From the NCBI RefSeq assembly GCF_001514285.1, contig NZ_KQ949035.1, positions 223,104 to 287,103 on the forward strand: DNA of 64,000 nt. Reading direction: 5' to 3'. The notes under the pieces are model-generated. The model saw only the letters and a list, made by a program, of their open reading frames with translations, was not told the origin of the DNA and made no database searches. Source of the stretch: Streptomyces sp. DSM 15324. GTDB lineage: Bacteria > Actinomycetota > Actinomycetes > Streptomycetales > Streptomycetaceae. Position 1 is the first letter of the stretch, and the number at the start of each line of letters is the position of its first letter. The position numbers and the translations under genes were made by a program. Of this stretch, positions 34,389 to 43,446 are shown piece by piece.

Positions 34389-34390
34389 GG

Positions 34391-35872
34391 ATGTCCACCG
34401 CCGCGTGCCCCTCCCAGAGCCGTCGAAAGGACCAGGGGGCCGGCTCCCGTCCGGCCCCCGCCACGTCCTTGTCGCGCAGGCTCGCCTGGGGATTCCTCGT
34501 CATCGCCGCGATCGGTGTGCTCGGGGCCGACATCTACTGCGTGTGCACGCTGTCGTACCGCCTCCGGGAGCGCACGGACCAGCAGATCGTCCAGACCCAC
34601 CGCTTCCGGATGGAGGCACTGCGCGCCGGGAGGGACTGGTACCCGGCGCAGGAGGACCCCGCGTCCGTGGTGACCGACGCCCGCGGTGTCGTGCGCCTGC
34701 CGACCGGGGCCACGTCCCCGCTCGGCAGACTGCCGATGCCGGCGGCGCTGTTGCGGGAGCGGGACGGGATCGAGCAGCCCCTGCCGGTGCCGGGCCGGCC
34801 GGCACGGGCCCTCGTGGACCGGCTGCCGGAGGGCGGCTATCTGGTGACCGCCCGGTCGACGGCCTCCGACGAGGCGACCGTACGGACGCTCGTGGACATC
34901 GAGACGGTCACCGCCGTCCCGCTGATCGCCGCGCTGGCCCTCGGGGCCCTGTGGATCAGTCGTCGGGCCTGTGTGTCCCTGCGCGAGATGTCGGCCGACG
35001 CCCGACGCATCGCGGAAGGCGGCGAGGACCCCTCGGAACGCGTCCCGGTCACGACGCAGCCGCCCAGGGAACTGCAGCGCACCGCCGACACGTACAACTA
35101 CCTGCTGCGCCGCATCGAGGAGGCGGCCCTGCGCCGTCGGCAGGACGAGAACAGGCTGTGCGAACTCGTCGAGGCCGCCAGTCATGAACTGCGCACCCCC
35201 CTCACCACGATCACCGGGTACACCCAACTGGCCCTGATCCGGGCGCTGGACGACCCACGCCGCCTGGACGAGGCCATGGGGCAGGTGCAGAAGGAGACCC
35301 GGCGTCTGATCAGCCTGGTCGAGGACATGCTGCTACTGGCCCGGCTGGGGCACGGCGGCATGCTCGAACAGCGTCCGGTGGATCTGGCGCAGGTCTGCGT
35401 CCAGGCCGTGGACCGGGCCCAGGCGCCGGGCGCTCCCCGCACACTGCGCTGTGAGGTGGAGTCCTTCCCGCACTGGGTGGAGGGCGACCGGCAACGGCTG
35501 GAGCAGGCGATCGACAACCTGATCTCCAACGTGCTGGCCCACACTCCCGAGGAGACCTCGGCCCAGGTCCGGCTGGGTCTGGACGGGGACCGCCATGTCA
35601 TCGACGTCATCGACGACGGGCCCGGGATCGCGGGCAGCGTGCGGGACCGGATCTTCGAGCCGTTCTTCCGCGCGCCGAACTCCTCCCCCACGGACCCGGA
35701 CCTGCCTCATTGCCCGGGACGCGGGCTGGGGTTGAGCGTGGCGGCGGCGGTGGTCATCGCGCACGGCGGCTCGATCGGTCTCGAACCCTCGGAGCGGGGG
35801 GCGTGGTTCCGGGTGAGCCTGCCCGCCAGCGCGGGGCGCCGCCTCGGCTCCGCATCCCCTCAACTGCCCTGA
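34391..35872 (+). CDS. Sensor histidine kinase
   Basis: 493 aa. TM1 (LAWGFLVIAAIGVLGADIY), a periplasmic-side domain of about 110 residues, TM2 (TAVPLIAALALGALWISRR), HAMP, H-box ASHELRTPLTTITGY, N-box IDNLISNVLAH, G1 IDDGPGI, G2 GRGLGLSVAAAV. It phosphorylates the response regulator just upstream, with which it forms an operon (GGAGGG in the end of that gene). Stimulus unknown. Confidence 0.92.
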   Translation: MSTAACPSQSRRKDQGAGSRPAPATSLSRRLAWGFLVIAAIGVLGADIYCVCTLSYRLRERTDQQIVQTHRFRMEALRAGRDWYPAQEDPASVVTDARGVVRLPTGATSPLGRLPMPAALLRERDGIEQPLPVPGRPARALVDRLPEGGYLVTARSTASDEATVRTLVDIETVTAVPLIAALALGALWISRRACVSLREMSADARRIAEGGEDPSERVPVTTQPPRELQRTADTYNYLLRRIEEAALRRRQDENRLCELVEAASHELRTPLTTITGYTQLALIRALDDPRRLDEAMGQVQKETRRLISLVEDMLLLARLGHGGMLEQRPVDLAQVCVQAVDRAQAPGAPRTLRCEVESFPHWVEGDRQRLEQAIDNLISNVLAHTPEETSAQVRLGLDGDRHVIDVIDDGPGIAGSVRDRIFEPFFRAPNSSPTDPDLPHCPGRGLGLSVAAAVVIAHGGSIGLEPSERGAWFRVSLPASAGRRLGSASPQLP

Positions 35873-36453
35873 CCCGCAACGGCGGCCCGCTGAGCACCTG
35901 CCGCAGCGACCACGGCCCGCCGACCCTGGGAACCCCCCTGCACAGACACCCGCCCCGTGTCGCGTACTTCCGCGAAAACCAGGGATTCCCCTAGATCCAC
36001 GGGGCGGGAGTTTGTCACGGCCGGACCCGCCCCGTCTTCCCCGCCGTGGGGCGGAGCGGGAGGTCGGGGGGCCGCGCGCCTGGCCCCTTCCGTGCCACGC
36101 GACACCCTGTGATCAGTGCTTTTTCACCGTGTCCGGAGCTCCGGCAGTCGGCCGCGGTGGCCACGCGGCCGGCCGGGCCGACGACCGGGCTGCCCGTCCG
36201 CACCTCGATGGCGGCGGCGCTCCGGCCCGGCGGGGCCTCGACCGCCGGTCCCACCGCACCCCTTCCCACCTGGTGCGACCACCCTGTCGACATCGATAGC
36301 GCCTTGTAACAACCTGGTCACGCGAAGACTTGCCGACCGGAGAGGGCCCTTCGGTATCGTGCCGCCAAGCAAGGCTTGTTTTCGTCGCGTTGGCGCAGGG
36401 GACCCTGATCGGGCGGTGAGGTATATCTTCGAGAGACCCACGAGGAGACTGCG
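35873..36453. other. 581-base gap with a long hairpin
   Basis: No gene. CCCGCCCCGTG (35949-35959) and CACGGGGCGGG (35998-36008) are a perfect 11-bp inverted repeat whose loop holds a second stem (TCGCG-tacttc-CGCGA). TTGTAACAA (36304-36312) is a small palindrome. The kinase promoter is probably in the last 150 bases. Confidence 0.45.
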
Positions 36454-37509
36454 GTGTCGGTGCCTCGCCCCCTGACCTCAGCGTGGACCCCGCACGGTGG
36501 TGCGGCGGTCGGCGCCCTCTCCCTCATGGTGCTCCTCCTCGTCCTGTCCGCCGGGCCGACGCGGGAGGGAGGGTCACCCCCGCCGGTCAGGCCGCTCCTG
36601 ACGCACGCGACGGCCCTCCACCCGGGCGCCGTGGGCGGCGGCCGCGAACGGGTGGCCGTGATCCTCAGCAGCCGGCAGAGCATGGGGGTCGTGGGACCCA
36701 AAGGGGCTCTGCGCGCCCCCGGTTCACGGGCGATGCTCAAGCTGGCCCTGATCCTCCTGCCGCTGCTGGCGGCGGTCGGGCTCGGCGCCCAACTGCACAG
36801 GGACCGGGGAAACCGGCGCAAGTCCGAGGAGCGCATGATGGCGTTCGTGGCGACCGCGTGCCACGAGTTGCGCACTCCCCTCACCGCCATCTCCGGCTAC
36901 GTCCAGTTGGCCCGGCTGGGCGGACTGGCCGACGCGGAGAAGTTCGACCTGGTCATGGACCGTATGGCCGACGAGACCCGGCGTATGTCCGCGCTCCTGG
37001 ACGAGTTGATGCTCCTCGCCAGGCTGGACCTCGGCCAGCCCCTGCGCAGCGAGCCGGTCAACCTCGCCCAGCTGTGCCGCGAAGTGGTGGCCGACGCCCA
37101 GGCCTGTTCCCCGCACCACCCCATCCGGCTCACGATCCTGCCGGGCACCCACGCCGTCGTCGGCGACCGGGACCGGCTCTACCAGGCGGTCGCCAACCTG
37201 CTGGCGAACGTCCGGCACCACACGCCCGGGGGCACCCGCACCGCGCTGGGGCTGGGCACCGAGGACGGTTTCCGGGTCATCGAGGTGATCGACGACGGGC
37301 CCGGTATCCCGCTCGAGTTGCGGCACTCGGCCTTCGAGCGGTTCGTCCACGGCGGTCATGCCGCGACGCGCGCACCGGTCGCGGACACGGGCGGCGGGAA
37401 CGGGCTGGGCCTGAGCGTCGTGGCGGCCATCGTCACCGCGCACGGCGGGACCGTGTCGTTGGAGCCCGGTCGCCGGGGGGCGTGGTTCCGCATCCGGCTG
37501 CCCGCCTGA
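36454..37509 (+). CDS. Orphan sensor histidine kinase
   Basis: 351 aa. Two hydrophobic segments (VGALSLMVLLLVLSA and LALILLPLLAAVGLGAQL) flank a short exterior loop; no HAMP. H-box ACHELRTPLTAISGYVQLA, N-box VANLLANVRHH, G1 IDDGPGI, G2 GNGLGLSVVAAI. The kinase core is closely similar to that of the kinase at 34391 (same ISGY/ITGY-x-QLA helix, same G-box spacing), suggesting duplication. It has no adjacent response regulator and might share the upstream one. GTG start with GAGGAG 6 bases upstream. Confidence 0.85.
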   Translation: MSVPRPLTSAWTPHGGAAVGALSLMVLLLVLSAGPTREGGSPPPVRPLLTHATALHPGAVGGGRERVAVILSSRQSMGVVGPKGALRAPGSRAMLKLALILLPLLAAVGLGAQLHRDRGNRRKSEERMMAFVATACHELRTPLTAISGYVQLARLGGLADAEKFDLVMDRMADETRRMSALLDELMLLARLDLGQPLRSEPVNLAQLCREVVADAQACSPHHPIRLTILPGTHAVVGDRDRLYQAVANLLANVRHHTPGGTRTALGLGTEDGFRVIEVIDDGPGIPLELRHSAFERFVHGGHAATRAPVADTGGGNGLGLSVVAAIVTAHGGTVSLEPGRRGAWFRIRLPA

Positions 37510-37676
37510 GCCGGCCCCGTCACACCACTCCCCCACCGAAATTCCGGCCCTCCGCAGCGGGGGCGGGCCTGCTGCCGGGCAAGAAGGCTTCGTGCGCGAG
37601 GAGGAAAATCGCCGGGACGGCCGGCCGCTCGCAGGAAAAAGCGGCGCGCGATCCCGCCACGTATCCACCGGCAGTA

Positions 37677-37705
37677 TTGACTCAAATTCTAGGTGATTCA
37701 CTAGT
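37677..37705 (+). promoter_or_regulatory. Candidate promoter for the LAL operon
   Basis: TTGACT (37677-37682), 17 bases, ACTAGT (37700-37705) in a locally AT-rich stretch. Inferred. Confidence 0.4.
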
Positions 37706-37930
37706 CCCGTTCCATTCACACCCGCACCACATCGCCGCGAATTGGATGAACCGGACGCAATACCCGCCTCAGCAGGCACTTCTGGCCTTTCCCGGGCACC
37801 GCCGGAGCACCTGTGCGGGGCATTCCGACCCTCATGTCCTTCACATCACTCACATGTCGACAGTGAGTATCGGCTACAATCCACAGCGTTGTGTGTGCAC
37901 CAGCTGTGAACCGAGAAGAGAGCGCCGAAA

Positions 37931-37947
37931 ACCGCTTACAAAGCGGT
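37931..37947 (+). promoter_or_regulatory. Dyad ACCGCTT-aca-AAGCGGT in LAL leader
   Basis: Perfect 7-bp arms and 3-base loop, about 150 bases before the first LAL gene; either an operator or an RNA hairpin. Confidence 0.4.
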
Positions 37948-38096
37948 GTGCGCCCACGCCCTTCACCCCTTGGGCCACCGCGAGTTCCCCCCTCCCCGTG
38001 CCGTTGTGCCGCCCATGTGGCCCGGCTCCCCATTTCCCCGGCGCCTCGCCACAAAGTCCATCAAGTGTCCGTCCCCCCAGAACATTCGGTGGCCCC

Positions 38097-40859
38097 GTGA
38101 ACCTCACTTCGGCTTTACCGGCCCCTCGCTCACCGCTCACACGTGCCACCCCGGCCGAATCCCTCGTGGGCAGATCCACCGTGCTCTCGGCACTCATCCG
38201 CCGCGTCCCCGGGACCGACTCCGGAGCGTCCACCGGCGTGATGCTCACCGGACCGGCCGGAGTCGGCCGCAGCACGCTGCTGCACGCCTTCTGCGACCTG
38301 GTGCAACCCTGGGCGTCGGTGCTGCGCGCCGGCCCGCGGGACGGCACGTGGTACGACGCCCCCGGGGCCGTACACTGTGCCGCGGACCGAGGCCCAACAC
38401 CCGCCGACGAGGCGCCTTTGACGTGCCATCAGCTCCATGAGACGGTGATGGAGCTCTGCCGGCGCGGGCCCGTGGTCCTCGCCATGGACGACGCGCACCT
38501 GCCCCGACCCCGCTCGCTGCGCGCACTCGACTACGTCCTGCGCAGATCCGTCGGACTGCCCCTACTGCCGGTGATCACGATGCCCCCCGTCACCGAGCCG
38601 CCGGCCCTCGCCGCTCTGCTCACCCATCACCCGTGGACCGCACGGGAGTTGATGCCCCTCACCACCGACGAGATCTCCGAACTGCTCTTCCGGGAACTGG
38701 GGCACGAACCCTCCACGGCCCTGCTGCGCCGGTGCGCGGAGCAGTCCGAGGGCATCCCCGCGGCGGTCCACGCGTTCGTCGACCGGTACACCGGCGCAGG
38801 CGGCGCGACGGGCGGAGCGGCAGGAGGGGACCGCGCCACGCCGCAGGACATCGGTCAACTGCCTTCCTCGGCCTCGGCCGTCCTGTCCGCGGTGGCCGTA
38901 CTCGGCTGCGCCGAACCGGAGTTGGTCAGCAAACTGATCCGGATGCCGCTGCCGACCGTGCGCCGGGCTCTGGACCATCTCGCCGAACGCCGGCTCCTGC
39001 CGCTCGACGGTGCGCGAGCCGGATCCCGCGATCCGGACGACGACATGCCGGCCGGTCTCGCGAGCGACGACCTCATTCCGCTGTACGCCCGCGCCGCCCG
39101 GCTGCTGGAGGACGCGGGCCGCCCCCCGACCCAGGTGGCGCAGGCACTCCTGCGGATCCGGTTCGGGGCCGCACCGTGGATGCTGGAGGCCCTCTACAGC
39201 GCGGCCCTGGCCACCGACTCCCCGAGGGCCGCCGTACGGTACCTCTCCCACGCGCTCGACATCGGTGCCGGGGAGAACTCCCGCACGCTCCGCCGGATCA
39301 GGGGCCTGCTGGCCGACACCCTCGGCACCGTCGCACCGGACCTGGCCGTCCACCACCTGAGCATGCTCCTCGCCAGCAGCACCGACGGACACGAACTCGC
39401 CGAGCTCGCCCTGCGGTACACCGACACGCTCGTCCCGCTCGGTCGCGGCGACGAGGCGGCCCGGCTGCTCGCCGACGTGCTGGACCGCCGGCCCGGCTCG
39501 TCGCAGGTCGTCGTGCCGCAGGAGTGCAGGGCGGCTCTGGAGTCCGCCCTGCTGCTCAGCGGAGCGCTGGAACCGGGGACCGTGCTCTGGGTCAAGGAGC
39601 GCCTCCGGACCTCGAGCGAGCCCTGCGACGACAGCCCCGGCAACCGTCGGCTGCGGCTGGCCCGCGCCGCCCTGTCGGTGCTCAGCGGCCGCCCCGTCCC
39701 CGAGCACCCCGGCCTCAGCGCCGTCGGCACCCCCGGCACCCCGCTGGACGACCTGTCGATGATCGCCGCCGCCGTCGTCGCGAACCTCGCCGACGACAAC
39801 ACCACGGCGCTCGCCACGCTGGACCGGCTCCTCGGCAACCCGCTGCGCGGAGAACTCGACCCCAGCCGGATCCAGGCCTTCACGGTACGGGCCCTGGTGC
39901 TGAGCGCGACGGGCGACCTGCCCGCGGCCGAGCGGGACAGCCGGCAGGCCCTGGAACTCGAGCGCCGGCGCGACGACGGCCCCGCCGTCACGTCCGCCGT
40001 CGTCTTCGCCTATGTCCTCGCCCAGCGCGGCAGCATCGCCGCCGCAGCGGCGGTCCTCTCCGAGGCCGGCTGCGCCGACCTGCGCCGGCTGTCGCACGTC
40101 CACCCCTTGTACTGGTGGGCGACGGCGGCCGTACGGCGTGAGCACGGCGACCTGGCCGGTGCCCTGGTGGCCCTGCGGGCCGGCGGCCGGGCCCTCGGTC
40201 CGCAGGGCGCCGAGTCCCCGCTGGTGCTGCCGTGGTGGCTGGAGACGGCCAACCTGCTGACGGAGCTGGGCCGACCCGCCGAGGCGCGGCAGGTGGCGGC
40301 CCAGGGCGTCGCGCTCGTCGGCCGGTGCGACACCCCGCGCGGCGCCGGACTGCAGTTGCTGGCCCGCGGGCTGGCCACGCCGGGCCGGGCCGGACACCGG
40401 CTCCTCGACGACGCCTGCAGCCGCCTGGCCGAATCCCCGGCGCGGTTGCTGCGGGCACGCGCCGAGTACGCGCTGGGGTCCGCCCTGCTGGACGCCGGCG
40501 ACCCGCTGGCCGCCCGGCCCCGGCTGCGGACCGCGCTGGACCTGACGATCGGGTGCGGCGCCGGCAACGCCGCGACGGCCATCCGGGTCCGGCTGGCCGA
40601 GGCGGGCGGGCGGCCCCGCCAGGTCAGCGGCCGCCCGGACGACGCCCTGACGGCACGCGAGCGCAGAGTCGCCGCCCTGGCGATGGCGGGCCGTTCCAAC
40701 CGGGAGATAGCCGAGACGCTGTACATCACCCGGCGTACGGTCGAACTGCACCTGACCCACGCCTACCAGAAGCTCGGCGTGAGCGGCCGGGAGGATCTGG
40801 TGGGCGTCCTGCGGGCCACCGGAATGAGCGCGTCCCCGTCCGGTGGCGGAGCGCGATGA
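38097..40859 (+). CDS. LAL-family LuxR regulator 1 (Walker A Lys replaced by Arg)
   Basis: 920 aa. AAA/STAND-type ATPase at the N-terminus: P-loop GPAGVGRST (Arg where Lys is expected), Walker B VVLAMDDAH; a TPR-rich middle (repeated helical pairs, residues about 320-830); and a complete LuxR helix-turn-helix at the end (LTARERRVAALAMAGRSNREIAETLYITRRTVELHLTHAYQKLGV). LAL proteins are typical pathway activators of macrolide clusters. GTG 38097 is listed though no ribosome-binding site is clear. Its stop overlaps the next start (ATGA). Confidence 0.87.
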   Translation: MNLTSALPAPRSPLTRATPAESLVGRSTVLSALIRRVPGTDSGASTGVMLTGPAGVGRSTLLHAFCDLVQPWASVLRAGPRDGTWYDAPGAVHCAADRGPTPADEAPLTCHQLHETVMELCRRGPVVLAMDDAHLPRPRSLRALDYVLRRSVGLPLLPVITMPPVTEPPALAALLTHHPWTARELMPLTTDEISELLFRELGHEPSTALLRRCAEQSEGIPAAVHAFVDRYTGAGGATGGAAGGDRATPQDIGQLPSSASAVLSAVAVLGCAEPELVSKLIRMPLPTVRRALDHLAERRLLPLDGARAGSRDPDDDMPAGLASDDLIPLYARAARLLEDAGRPPTQVAQALLRIRFGAAPWMLEALYSAALATDSPRAAVRYLSHALDIGAGENSRTLRRIRGLLADTLGTVAPDLAVHHLSMLLASSTDGHELAELALRYTDTLVPLGRGDEAARLLADVLDRRPGSSQVVVPQECRAALESALLLSGALEPGTVLWVKERLRTSSEPCDDSPGNRRLRLARAALSVLSGRPVPEHPGLSAVGTPGTPLDDLSMIAAAVVANLADDNTTALATLDRLLGNPLRGELDPSRIQAFTVRALVLSATGDLPAAERDSRQALELERRRDDGPAVTSAVVFAYVLAQRGSIAAAAAVLSEAGCADLRRLSHVHPLYWWATAAVRREHGDLAGALVALRAGGRALGPQGAESPLVLPWWLETANLLTELGRPAEARQVAAQGVALVGRCDTPRGAGLQLLARGLATPGRAGHRLLDDACSRLAESPARLLRARAEYALGSALLDAGDPLAARPRLRTALDLTIGCGAGNAATAIRVRLAEAGGRPRQVSGRPDDALTARERRVAALAMAGRSNREIAETLYITRRTVELHLTHAYQKLGVSGREDLVGVLRATGMSASPSGGGAR

Positions 40860-43375
40860 GTGCCGCACCGGACGGCCGGACGGCGTCCTCCGTCACCCCG
40901 TTCCCGCTCAAGCCGGCCTCCCTGGACGGCTTCGCCCCGCTGTACGGGCGACAGGCCGAACAAGCGGCGCTGCTGCACATGATGAACCGGCTCGCCGCCG
41001 GACATCCCGGCGTGACGGTGATCCACGGCAGCCCGGGCTCCGGGCGCAGCCGCCTGCTGCGGCGCGGCACGGCCTTCGCCCGGGCCGCCGGTGTCCAGGT
41101 GTTGACCGCGGTGGGCACGGCGCCGGCCCCGCCCGCTCCGTACTCCCTGGTACGACAGCTGCGGCCGGGCCGCTCCCCGGTGGGCGGTGCGGCCCTCGCC
41201 AAAGAGCCGTCCGCGCAGGACTCCGTGCAGGGCTGGTGCCGCTCCCTCCTGGCCGCCGCGCACCGGCCGACGCTCGTCGCCCTGGACGACGTCCAGTGGG
41301 CGGACCCGGAATCGGTGCAGGTCCTCGCGGGACTGCTGCGCAGGCTGTCCTCGGCGCCGCTCGGGGTGCTGCTGACCGTCACCAGCGCCCACGGCGAGTT
41401 CCCCGACGCCTGCGCCGGGCTCCTCGACCAGGCGGCCGCCTCCCCCGACCACCGGGGGCTGCTGCTGGAACTCGGCCCGCTCGGCGTGCCCGAGGTCCAT
41501 GCGATGTGCACCGCCTCGGGGCTGCCCGTCCCCCCGGCGTCCGACGACGTCTGGTGGGCCGGCGTCAGCCGCCTCACCGGCGGTAGCCCCTGGGTGATGC
41601 TGCGTTCCGTGGACAAGGTCCGCCGCGATCCCGCGCTCGTGTCCTCCGTGGGGCTGCGCACGGCGCTCTCCCAGGAGATCGAGGCCGCGCACCGGGACCG
41701 GGCGACCGAGTCGGCCGCGCACCTGGTGGGGGGTCCGCTCGCGCTGCTGCGCGGGCTGGCGGTCTGCCGCGAGTTGCTGCCGGTGGAGCGGGTCGCCGCC
41801 CTGGTGAAGCTGGACGAAACCGAACTGTCGTGTGCCCTGCGGACGTTGCGGGTCCAGGGCCTGATCGGCGACGGCGATCCACCGCCGGTGCGGATGCCGG
41901 GCTGCACGGCCCCTCTGCTCACCGGTCTGGCGGGCGACGAGCGCAAGCGGCTGCACGCGCAGGCGGCCCGCTGGGCGCACCACTGTGACGCCGACGAGGA
42001 GGCGCTCGCCCTCCTCCTGCTGAACACGGTGCCGCTGGGCGAGCCCTGGGTGCCGTCGGTGCTGCGCCGTACCGCCCGCGCTCTGCTCACCCGCGGTCGT
42101 CACGCCGAGGCGGCCGTGGTGCTGGAGCGCGCGTTGCGCGAGCCGCTCAGCGCCGGGGAGCGCGCGGAAGTGCTCCTGGAGGCCGCCGAGTCGTACAGCA
42201 TGAGCGCGCCCGAGGCCGCGGACCGCCGGATCGCGGAGCTGCTGTCCGGGACGCAGGCGCCCTTGCGGGTGCGGGCCGCCGCCGAGGACCTCCGGATCAG
42301 CCGCAGCCCTCATGCCCTGCCGGTGTCGCTCGGTACCTACGACGGGGGGCCCGCGGAGATCCTGGAGGAGGACGCCCCGCGCCCCGGGTCGCCCAGGGGT
42401 TCCGGGGCGCGGCCGGGCGCACACGACACGTCCGGTGCCGCCCTGCACCCGAGGCCGCTCACCGCGCAGGCGTGGCGGCAGACGGTGCGCGGCCACGACG
42501 CGGCCGCCGTGCGCGAGATGTGCCGCCAGGCCCTGCGGGCGCCGCTCGACGCGGCGCTGCTCCCCCGGTTCGCCGCCTGCTGCGCCCTGTCCGTCGCGGA
42601 CGCCCACGACGCGGCGCGCGATGCCCTGGACGTCGCCCTCGCCGAGGCCGGCCGCCGCCGCAGTCCCGTGCTCGTGGCCTGGGGGCGGTTGCTGCGGGCA
42701 CAGCTCAACCTTCAGGCCGGAGCCCCCGACATCGCCGTGCACGACCTTGCCTCCTGCCGGTCCCTGGCACCGGCGGAGGTGTGGGATCCCACCCGGCTCA
42801 CCCTGCTGCGATCGCTGGAGATCCGCCTCCTGGTCGCGCGGGAGCGCTACGCGGAGGCGGACCGGCTGGCCCGTGAGGAGCTGACGCCGGCCGCCGACGA
42901 GAGTGACGCCGCGATCCATCTGCTCTACTCCCGCGCCCAGTTGTACCTCTGCCAGGGGCGCCCCCGGCGGGCGCTGGCCGAGGCCGAGGAGTGCGGCCGG
43001 CGCATGGCCGCCCGGGGGTGGGCCAACCCGGGGCTGGTGGCCTGGCGCTCGCTGGCGGCGCTGGCCCACCTGGGCTGCGGGGCGGACGACCGGGCGGCGG
43101 AGCTGTTCGCGGAGGAGTCGCGACTGGCCCGACGGTGGGGCACCGACTCCGCCCTGGCCTGGACCGACCTGCGCCGGGGCCTCGGCTCACCCGCGCCGCA
43201 GGCGGCGCGGCTGACCGAACTCGCGCTGCGCCGGCTGGGCCACACGCCCGGGTCCCGGCACTTCGTCCAGACCGTGGTCGCCCGGGAGGCCGCCGGAGCG
43301 CGCTGCGGGGTACGGCCGGTCACCGCGTCCACCGGACAGGGGTACCACGACGGCGGGATGTCGATGGACCCTTGA
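40856..43375 (+). CDS. LAL-like STAND ATPase 2 without LuxR DNA-binding domain
   Basis: 839 aa, translationally coupled to the previous gene (ATGA, 40856-40859). P-loop GSPGSGRSR again has Arg for Lys; Walker B TLVALDDVQWADPES; TPR-like helical repeats up to the end (RALAEAEECGRRMAARG, DDRAAELFAEESRLARRWG). The C-terminus (about 40 residues after ELALRRLGHT) lacks any helix-turn-helix. With no DNA-binding domain it may act as a partner of LAL 1 or 3. Family assignment by overall architecture. Confidence 0.8.
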   Translation: MSAAPDGRTASSVTPFPLKPASLDGFAPLYGRQAEQAALLHMMNRLAAGHPGVTVIHGSPGSGRSRLLRRGTAFARAAGVQVLTAVGTAPAPPAPYSLVRQLRPGRSPVGGAALAKEPSAQDSVQGWCRSLLAAAHRPTLVALDDVQWADPESVQVLAGLLRRLSSAPLGVLLTVTSAHGEFPDACAGLLDQAAASPDHRGLLLELGPLGVPEVHAMCTASGLPVPPASDDVWWAGVSRLTGGSPWVMLRSVDKVRRDPALVSSVGLRTALSQEIEAAHRDRATESAAHLVGGPLALLRGLAVCRELLPVERVAALVKLDETELSCALRTLRVQGLIGDGDPPPVRMPGCTAPLLTGLAGDERKRLHAQAARWAHHCDADEEALALLLLNTVPLGEPWVPSVLRRTARALLTRGRHAEAAVVLERALREPLSAGERAEVLLEAAESYSMSAPEAADRRIAELLSGTQAPLRVRAAAEDLRISRSPHALPVSLGTYDGGPAEILEEDAPRPGSPRGSGARPGAHDTSGAALHPRPLTAQAWRQTVRGHDAAAVREMCRQALRAPLDAALLPRFAACCALSVADAHDAARDALDVALAEAGRRRSPVLVAWGRLLRAQLNLQAGAPDIAVHDLASCRSLAPAEVWDPTRLTLLRSLEIRLLVARERYAEADRLAREELTPAADESDAAIHLLYSRAQLYLCQGRPRRALAEAEECGRRMAARGWANPGLVAWRSLAALAHLGCGADDRAAELFAEESRLARRWGTDSALAWTDLRRGLGSPAPQAARLTELALRRLGHTPGSRHFVQTVVAREAAGARCGVRPVTASTGQGYHDGGMSMDP

Positions 43376-43446
43376 CGCCGCGCATTCGACGCACCTCGTA
43401 CCCACCCCCCTCAAGCTCCATCACACCGCGCAAGGAGGCCGCTGGC

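Larger units (their letters stand above)
37510..38096. other. 587-base control region before the LAL genes
   Basis: No gene supported. It holds TTGACT-17-ACTAGT (37677-37705), a TGTCGACA palindrome (37855-37862) followed by TACAAT (37875-37880), and a perfect short dyad ACCGCTT-aca-AAGCGGT (37931-37947). If the upstream promoter is used, the LAL transcript has a leader of over 350 bases. Confidence 0.45.

Noticed and set aside
36483..38096. N-terminal 538-codon extension of the first LAL gene
   Set aside because: The frame is open but overlaps the histidine kinase in another frame and is Arg/Pro-rich; protein-like sequence begins at GTG 38097.
40232..40855. N-terminal extension of the second LAL gene
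   Set aside because: It overlaps the end of LAL 1; the ATGA junction at 40856 is the natural start.
38562..40868. Long antisense frames opposite the LAL genes (also 40763-43069 and 43411-44808)
   Set aside because: Typical GC-driven antisense openness, no motifs.
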